Assembly: GCA_037179515.1 (NCBI GenBank)
Contig: JAXCGZ010016702.1
Span: 1 to 10,478 of the forward strand
DNA length: 10,478 nt
Direction: 5' to 3'
DNA from: Halocaridina rubra
Lineage: Eukaryota; Arthropoda; Malacostraca; Decapoda; Atyidae
The notes beneath the pieces were generated by a model. That model ran no database searches. It was not told the origin of the DNA and saw only the letters and a list, made by a program, of their open reading frames with translations. Position 1 is the stretch's first letter; every line of letters starts with the position of its first letter. Both the position numbers and the translations under genes were made by a program. Shown here piece after piece: positions 1-7,800 of this stretch.

Positions 1-608
1 CGGACAGATGAGTACAGATACATTGTATTTCTAACAATATTTATAACTACGTGTGAGGGACAGAATGAGCTCATTTAATTGAACACTCGTAGGTAGAATG
101 TATGTTAGAAAATGTATTATTCTGTATGAGGAAGTTTTAATTTAAGGTGAGGAGAGTTTATTTAAATATTCACATATCAGCAGTTCATAAACCCCCATAT
201 AAAATATTTGCATGTATGTTTATGCATGTAATATTAATTATATTTTATTGGTAGAGGATTTAATTTTGAGATCGTTTGCAGGCCTCTACTGAAGCCGTGT
301 CAGGATTTCCGAATTTAGGGGGTTATAAGATCGAAGGGTAAATAACACACAGGAAATCCTCAACATAGATGTTACACGTGAGAATGTCTGGAGCTGTTTC
401 AGGAACTTTGACCTCTATTGGCACTTGGCACGTACATGTGAGAGGCCTAAGCCATAACAATATATCTAGTTGTCAAAACACCCTCTAGCCCAGAAAATAT
501 ATGGTGAATATAGTGTTACAACCCTTGATTTTCTCAAGCCACTTAGCCTGTTTCACTATCACTTTCTTTGTTACACTTATTCAATATACAATATACACTT
601 TCATATGA
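1..608. other. AT-rich intergenic DNA, no gene seen
   Basis: No convincing reading frame, RNA gene or mobile-element protein is visible. Two short inverted repeats are nested here: AGGCCTCT (280-287) with AGAGGCCT (441-448), and AGGATTTCC (302-310) with GGAAATCCT (352-360). They may be chance or the remains of a small non-autonomous element. Confidence 0.6.
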
Positions 609-610
609 CA

Positions 611-665
611 TATCTATCTCTCTATCTCTCTATCTCTCTATCTATCTATCTCCTATCTATCTATT
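611..665. repeat. (TATC)n/(TCTC)n microsatellite
   Basis: Mixed TATC and TCTC units in an imperfect tetranucleotide array. A 65-codon frame running through it is simple-sequence peptide, not a gene. Confidence 0.9.
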
Positions 666-762
666 AATATATCTAACTACCAGTCTATATATGTCTATAT
701 TCTCATCCATATATTTATATACAATATTTCATTGAAATTGCATGTAGCTGGACTTTAAGCAA

Positions 763-764
<2 letters not shown>

Positions 765-795
<31 letters not shown>
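765..795. repeat. (GA)n microsatellite
   Basis: About 15 GA units, a perfect purine strand 90 bp before the compound trinucleotide array. Purine tracts of this type can form triplex DNA; no gene is nearby. Confidence 0.95.
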
Positions 796-798
<3 letters not shown>

Positions 799-884
799 TT
801 CTTGTTCTATCCTGCGATTTTAGTTGCCTATAGATACAATGACGTCGAAATTCCAAGTTTACTCCAGTTCAGTTCGAAATACAG

Positions 885-960
<76 letters not shown>

Positions 961-988
961 GTAATAGTAGTAGTAGTAGTAGTAGTAT

Positions 989-1046
<58 letters not shown>

Positions 1047-1119
1047 TGCTGTTGTTGTTCTTGTAATAGTAATAGTAGTAGTTTTTGTTGTTGTTACTGT
1101 TGAAGCAGTAGCAGAGGTG

Positions 1120-1202
<83 letters not shown>

Positions 1203-1211
1203 TAATAAATA

Positions 1212-1282
<71 letters not shown>

Positions 1283-1283
1283 T
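885..1283. repeat. Compound trinucleotide array (ATT)n-(TAG/TTG)n-(TAA)n-(ATT)n
   Basis: Blocks in order: (ATT)n 885-960, TAG- and TTG-rich 961-1115, (TAA)n 1120-1204, a 9-base break, and (ATT)n 1214-1283. The last two blocks are mutually complementary and could fold into an A-T hairpin of about 70 bp. Apparent long reading frames here encode only homopolymers (Leu, Tyr, Asn, Val) and are not genes. Confidence 0.95.
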
Positions 1284-1485
1284 AAATGTCTTATGACGTA
1301 GCTCCGCGTTGCATCGGGAGAACCTTCTTTTAAGCAACACGATTTGGCTTGCTCAGGAAAGGTTGTGACGTAATCACTGTAAACATAAAACTTGCCAGGT
1401 CTCGCCAGAGAAAAGAATTTCAATAAATGTATCAATAAGGAAAAACAGAATTTAGAAAAATATTAAAAATTAAAATTAATTATCA

Positions 1486-1487
<2 letters not shown>

Positions 1488-1561
<74 letters not shown>
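1488..1561. repeat. (AT)n microsatellite
   Basis: About 36 perfect AT units in AT-rich non-coding DNA. Confidence 0.95.
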
Positions 1562-1563
<2 letters not shown>

Positions 1564-1661
1564 CAAAGAGAAAACAGCTTTCAAGAATAGCTGATTATAA
1601 ACTATAATCATATTTAGAAAAAAAAATAGTTTCTGTTAGACACATATGCTACGACTACTAC

Positions 1662-1672
1662 TAATAATAATG

Positions 1673-1734
<62 letters not shown>
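1662..1734. repeat. (TAA)n microsatellite
   Basis: About 24 TAA units with one early TGA variant; non-coding. Confidence 0.95.
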
Positions 1735-1736
<2 letters not shown>

Positions 1737-1825
1737 AAATTTATTCTTTAGCTATTCTCGAAAATCAATTCTCGCTAATTATTACCTAAAAGTCAAACTA
1801 TTAATCACACAACATTAAGGTATTT

Positions 1826-1969
<144 letters not shown>

Positions 1970-1985
1970 TTACCTAATTGTGTTT

Positions 1986-2018
1986 ACGGGAAAGAGCCCA
2001 AAGCTCGTATCTTCCCGT
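1986..2018 (-). other. LINE 3'-end hairpin
   Basis: On the plus strand, ACGGGAA (1986-1992) pairs with TTCCCGT (2012-2018), and inside it GAGC (1994-1997) pairs with GCTC (2003-2006) around a 5-base loop, with an asymmetric bulge. It lies in the short 3' UTR of the element just before the terminal repeat. Several LINE families carry 3' stem-loops that their RT recognises, so this is a candidate RT-binding site (inference). Confidence 0.6.
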
Positions 2019-2042
2019 CTCCTCATCGGTTCCATTTTATAC

Positions 2043-4079
2043 TTAGTGATACTTATCATACCTGTCCTTAAAACTAAGGATTGAGATAGCATTAACTACC
2101 TCCTCGCTTAGCCAATTCCAATTATCAACTACTCTTACACTGAAAAAGTATTTCCTTACATCCTGCAAAGTTTTCTTACGAAGCTTCAAACTATGACCTC
2201 TAGTTCTAGAGCCAGCCATATCAAAATTTCGATCCGTATCCACTCTATCATAACCATGAAGGAATTTAAAGACTGTCACCATATCCCCCCTCAATCTTCT
2301 AGCTTCGAGTGATGGTAAGTCTAATTCCCACAGCCTCTCATCATAACTGAGATTGCGTATTTCTGGCACCAGTTTCGTGGCATGTCTTTGAACGTTTTCA
2401 AGCTTAGCTATGTGCTTTTTCAAGTGTGGATTCCAAAAGGGGGCTGCATATTCGAGTTTTGGCCTCACATAGGTTACATAAATATTTCTGAACATTTCCT
2501 TGTCCATGTGCCTGAAGGCTACCCTTACATTTGATAAGAATGCATATGCTGCCCTTACTATGCCATTAATATATATTTCTGGGGACAAATCTGCCAGTAT
2601 GTTTTCTCCTAGATCTCTCATTTTCTGTCTCTTGAAGTTGTACTCCAGCCACCGAGTAGTCAAGCTTGGGCCTTCTTGCACTTGTACCCATTCTCATTAC
2701 CTTACATTTTGAAGTATTGAATTTCATTAGCCACTTTTCTGACTACTCATGCAGATAGTTTAGATCCTCCTGAAGTTCTCTATCATTGTTCTCGTTTTTT
2801 ACTTTCTTCACAATCTTTGCATCATCTGCAAACATATTCATGAATGAATTTACAGACTCTGGTAGGTCATTTACATATACAAGGAACAAAAGTGGCCCTA
2901 AAACTGATAGTTTAGATCCTCCTGAAGTTCTCTATCATTGTTCTCGTTTTTTACTTTCTTCACAATCTTTGCATCATCTGCAAACATATTCATGAATGAA
3001 TTTACAGACTCTGGTAGGTCATTTACATATACAAGGAACAAAAGTGGCCCTAAAACTGAACCCTGTGGAACTCCACTACTAACTCTTCTCCGTTCAGACA
3101 CTGAGTGTCTTACTCTAACCCTCTGTTCCCTTCCTTCTAAGTAAGTTTTTATCCATTCCAAAACATTTCCACCTATTCTAGCCATTGATTGCAGCTTCCT
3201 AATAAGTCTCCCAAGTGGAACAGTGTCAAACGTTTTCTGGAAGTCTAGGAATATGCAATCTGCCCAGCCCTCTCTTTCCTGTAAGATTCGGCTTACCTCA
3301 TCATAAAATTCTAATAACTTTGTTACTGTTGATCTACCTTCCTTGAAGCCATGTTGCCTCACTGACAAAAAGTTGAAGGAAGAGAGATATGTTTCCTTAG
3401 TAGTTTCTCCATAACTTTGCAAACTATGCTGGTCAAGGAAACTGGTCTATTGTTCAGAGCCTTATCCCTCCTTCCCTTTTTGAAGATAGTTATCACATTT
3501 GCTTGTTTCCAGCATCTTGGAATCTCCCCAGACTCCAGTGCCTTTTTAAATATGATACTTAGTGCCACTGATATTGAGTTTGCGCATTTTAAGCACATGA
3601 GGGGATATGTCATCAGGACCTGTAGCTTTATGAACATCTAAATCCATCAGCGCTTTGCATATCTCTGTGGCTGTAAGGTTGATGTTCTCTAATACCGGCC
3701 CTTGAGCTTCTATCTCTGCAATCTGAGGGGGTAGGATATTTTCTACTGTAAATACTGACTGAAACTCCTTGTTCAATTCTTTGCAGATCTCTTCATCCGT
3801 CTCAGTGATGCTTCCATCCGCTCTCTTTAGCCTTAAAACCTGTTCTTTTACCTTCAGTTTTCCTCTGATAAAGCTGTGGAAAAGCTTGGGATTTTCTTTT
3901 GCCTTCCTGGTTATGTCCCTCTCATAGTCTCTCTCTGCCTCTCTCCTTTTACTTAGGCAGTCATTTCTTGCTCTTTTGTAGTTTTGCCAGGCATTTATTT
4001 TTTTTCTCCTCCTATACCTTTTCCAGCATTTGTCTCTCCACTCCTTAGCTCTTTTACACCCATTATCGAACCATTTCTC
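2043..4079 (-). pseudogene. Broken reverse transcriptase ORF of the LINE
   Basis: Pieces in order on the minus strand: linker (about 4079-3777); fingers with ATGPDDISPHVLK (3546-3776); a shifted frame with IPRCWKQANVITIFKKG and NNRPVSLTSIVCKVMEKLLR (3359-3637); palm with HGFKEGRSTVTKLLEF, IFLDFQKTFDTVP, SSGVPQGSVLGPLLF and the catalytic FADD (2898-3422, FADD at 2973-2984); then the C-terminal region with YVRPKLEYAAPFWNPH and LDLPSLEARRLRGDM (2043-2681). The frame changes near 3575 and near 3390, is broken by a 152-bp duplication, has TAG at 2743-2745 where this family usually has the Trp of EWSEKW, and shifts again near 2615. It cannot make an active polymerase. Confidence 0.88.
2754..3059. 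repeat. Exact 152-bp tandem duplication within the LINE RT
   Basis: Bases 2754-2907 and 2906-3059 are identical over 154 bases at an offset of 152, overlapping by GA. The unit spans the RT active site, so FADD is encoded twice (2973-2984 and 2821-2832). 152 is not a multiple of three, so the frame is lost at the junction. The absence of differences suggests a recent event or an assembly duplication. Confidence 0.95.
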
Positions 4080-4095
4080 TCTAGCATGAATTACA

Positions 4096-4614
<519 letters not shown>

Positions 4615-4678
4615 TATATAAACATGGAACGAGGCACCTTGCATCAGTTGATAAGAGCAAGGGAAGGTGGGTAGATAC
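4615..4678 (+). promoter_or_regulatory. Core promoter: TATA box, TCAGT initiator, DPE
   Basis: TATATAAA lies at 4615-4622. The arthropod initiator TCAGT is at 4644-4648 with A at 4646; taking that A as +1 puts the TATA box at -31. AGATAC at 4673-4678 falls exactly at +28 to +33 and fits the downstream promoter element RGWYV. All three elements therefore have canonical spacing, which fixes the transcription start near 4646, 170 bases before the start codon. No transcript data are available to confirm it. Confidence 0.75.
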
Positions 4679-4815
4679 GGCGTCTTGTAACTAATTCTCC
4701 GGTGAGAAAGATGCCCACTGAAGCTTTTAGCATCTATATTTCCTGAACAAAAGTTGATTATAAGAGATCATCACCAAAGAAACAGAAATTCTGTTTTGTA
4801 AAAGTTTCTTTTCAA
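4646..4815 (+). other. Predicted 5' UTR with in-frame 11-codon uORF (4711-4746)
   Basis: This leader runs from the predicted start site to the ATG at 4816. It contains one upstream ATG at 4711 with A at -3, encoding MPTEAFSIYIS and stopping at TGA 4744-4746. The uORF is in the same frame as the main CDS, and the frame from 4747 to 4815 has no further stop. Translation of the uORF could reduce initiation at 4816, or reinitiation could occur across the 69-nt gap (inference). Confidence 0.6.
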
Positions 4816-4864
4816 ATGGATGATACAGTAGAAATGGATTTTCTCGTGGAAACAGATATTCCGG
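4816..4864 (+). CDS. Coding exon 1 (start codon, residues 1-16)
   Basis: ATG at 4816 opens MDDTVEMDFLVETDIP and runs into the strong donor GTAAGT at 4865, leaving one base (phase 1). The base at -3 is C, which is weak, but +4 is G. A second in-frame ATG at 4834 (Met7) has G at -3 and G at +4, so leaky scanning to Met7 is possible. The short acidic peptide has no recognisable domain. The exon is supported mainly by its donor and by frame continuity with exon 2. Confidence 0.7.
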
Positions 4865-7800
4865 GTAAGTTGTGGCAAAAGTTGTGAATTTAAAGCTAAA
4901 TAAAAATATCTTATTAGATTTCAAATTGAAATATTAGATTTCGTGGTGTGTTCAAGCTTTACCACACTGATATTTGCCTTGCTTTTAATCTAATTATAAA
5001 ATACTGATAATGTATTTTCTGAATATTTCTTTAGAAAGTATGTTTGACATTTCAGAGAAAATGTTGATTTCGAAAAATCTCGTAATAATGATTGATTTAT
5101 TATTTTATTTCAGTTCGAATTGCAGAGGATTTGAAAAGGCAAATCTGCTCAGAGGCAGCTTCTGGAGAGGTTTGTTTGACTTTGGACAGTGTATTATTGA
5201 AAGATAATGAGGGCATATTTTGAAAATATTTTATAGATTTCTGTAATAGTGCTGCATATGATCTGGATGTGGCCTGACATTTGACCGAAGGAAATTTCAC
5301 AGAATGGACATTTCACAGAACGGACATTTGACCGAATGGACAACTCATTAAACAGACATTTGACAGAACGGACATTTAACAAAACACGCTAAATACATAA
5401 AACTTTATTTATTGCAGAGAATTGATGACCATACTCTTGCGAACATTAATGAAGATGACTATGAGAGTGACAATGCTTCAAATACGCCAGTCCTGACAGA
5501 ACTTATTTCCATGTTACCGAGAAGTGGATCTAGTATAGTCTGTTCGGAGAAGGAAAACGGTGCTTTTGATTATGAGGCCTTGACCACAAATGACCACTGC
5601 TTGTCCAGGACAACCAGTTTAGAGTACTTCACCAACAGATGTTCAGATGCAAAAAGTCTGCTTGGAAATGGCTCTGATTATTCTTCTGAAACGAATAAGA
5701 AACCATTGCAAGTTATATCTCTATTACGAAGCAGTTCACTAGAGAATTCTCTAAAACTGGACAAAGACATCTCAAAGGAGACACATCTCAGAGATAGCAT
5801 CTTACATGAGGAACAAAAGGAGAAAAAAATACAGAGAATTGACGACTCAGTAGCAAATAATGAAAGTCTGGAAAAAACAAGTAATATGTGTAGTGTAAAT
5901 CAAAAGAATGATCTGTGTCATAACCAGTTAGCAAACATAATAAAAAATGTGGATACTTTGAACGAAAATACAGATGACCAATTACATGGAAATATTAATG
6001 AAAACTCACCAGAACATGATGTAGAGGATGAAATCCGGCAAAAATTAGAAACTCTGACAGCATCGACGACTGCGTATGAAACACAGTCTCAAAGTCAAAT
6101 GACAAACAACTTCAGTGACGAGACATCTAATTTCGAAAATGATGATCAAACATGCAGTTCTGAAACAAATACTGATAACAGCACATGCAACACTCCATCT
6201 GTAACTCAGAGCATGAATGTTCAATGTGACAAGAGCTTTCCACATGAAGATGAGGAGCAAACATTCATTTCTAATGAAGAATCATTTGATAGCTCATGCT
6301 CTACTCCAACGTTGGTAACCACTTCTGATATTATCCTACATAACAGCACAGAAAAGATTCAGCAAGATAGTAATAATAGTATGATATCCCTGACTGGAAG
6401 TGAAGTATTGCCTACTCCAAATGAACTAACAACTCCTGATGTTATCCAAAATGAAGGTATAAACAAATTACAGCATCCCTATGATGATAGCATGATACCT
6501 CAGACTAGATATGAAGTGTCATCTACAAATCAAACCATATCTAACCAAAATGTTGTAACATTTACACCTGAAAGTGAAAAGCAAATATGCAATACTGGTG
6601 AAGAAATTTATAATAGCCGATACATCACTCCAACAGAGATAACAACTGCTGATGTTATCTATAATGATGGGATAAATAATACTCAGCAGGAGAGCAAAAT
6701 ATCCCAGACCACAAATGAAGAGTTGTCTCCAGTTAAAACCAAGATGTCCTACGATCCTGAGAACTCTAAACCTGAAAGAGAAAGTCAAGCTTACACTTCT
6801 GAAGAAGGTGATTATAACTCCACACACATAACTCCAAGCCTGTTAACAACTGTTGCTAATTTTCAAGAAGACATAAGAAGAGCTAACAGGAACCTTGAAA
6901 GGTTGAGCCCAGTATCTTGCAGTAATAGTAGTACTTCACCTCATTTAAATACTATGCCCACAGACTTGGTACCCGACACAAGCATAATTGCACCCAAGAC
7001 TCTACCTCAAACAACTGTTTGTTTGTCTAAATCAGCAATGCAAACAGTCAATGAACTGTCAGAAACTCCAAGACTTTCCATCCTATCACAGTCAGAATTT
7101 CAAGCAAATGTTACTAAACCACAATCAGCTCTTCATATAAGTACTACCCAGTCACATTCAATTGCTAACTTACCTAAAGTAATCATTACTAAGGAAGACT
7201 TAATACGCAAAAGAAATTATACTCAGTCAGATTCAGGTCTAACAGATACTATTCCGTCAAAATCACCTTCTCTTTCTGAATTATTTCAGTTGCAGACAAC
7301 AAAGCAAACAGGTGATAAGAAGTCAGGGTCAACAATTTTATCCACAATACATTCAAAACGTGAAGACATCAAGAGAAAACTAACTTCATCCTCTGCCGAT
7401 AATGTCATTCCATCAAAAAAGACAAAAACAACAGTGAGTGATACATCAACACAGGTTCCATGCAAATTCCGTGCCTTAGTGCATCTACTACCATACTACT
7501 GTCCCGTCCATGGATATATTAGCAATACTTCTAATCGAACTTCATCAACGCCAGTGTTTAATAAGAACCAAATGAAAATTTCAAGCTCAACAATCAAACA
7601 CATGAACACTAACATGAAGACTAAAATTCAGCAAAGAACTCCACGCACACCAACTGCATCACTAAGAAAAATGAAAAATGACCTAACACCAAAGCGCAGA
7701 GTGATGTTAACAAGAGCCTCGGCAAGAAGATTAACACTGCACTCACCCAATCATTCATCTGCTAATCTTGCACAGAGAAAGGTGAATACCTTTGTATTTT

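Noticed and set aside
302..360. AGGATTTCC and GGAAATCCT as NF-kB-like sites
   Set aside because: They deviate from the GGG-start consensus and lie over 4 kb from the gene, with a LINE and many repeats between.
470..667. 65-codon frame on the plus strand
   Set aside because: Its second half is the TATC microsatellite, and no domain, promoter or splice context supports it.
1294..1373. CREB/ATF-like TGACGTA and TGACGTAA (another copy, inverted, at 10435-10442)
   Set aside because: Short motifs expected by chance in this length, with no promoter or gene near any of them.
802..1435. Long reading frames on both strands encoding poly-Leu, poly-Tyr or poly-Asn
   Set aside because: They are translations of trinucleotide microsatellites with no unique protein content.
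4058..4072. Minus-strand GGTTCGATAATGGG, resembling a tRNA B box
   Set aside because: It encodes the WFDNG peptide of the LINE linker, and no A box or cloverleaf can be drawn around it.
4702..4707. Possible 5' UTR splice donor GTGAGA
   Set aside because: A good donor, but no convincing acceptor lies before the start codon, and splicing to exon 2 would remove the ATG. An unspliced leader is simpler.
5275..5385. Short direct repeats as a CRISPR array
   Set aside because: Units are head to tail with no spacers, and they lie in a eukaryotic intron.
6045..6827. Minus-strand frames of 71 and 102 codons opposite exon 3
   Set aside because: They are antisense shadows of a well-supported coding exon and have no recognisable domain.
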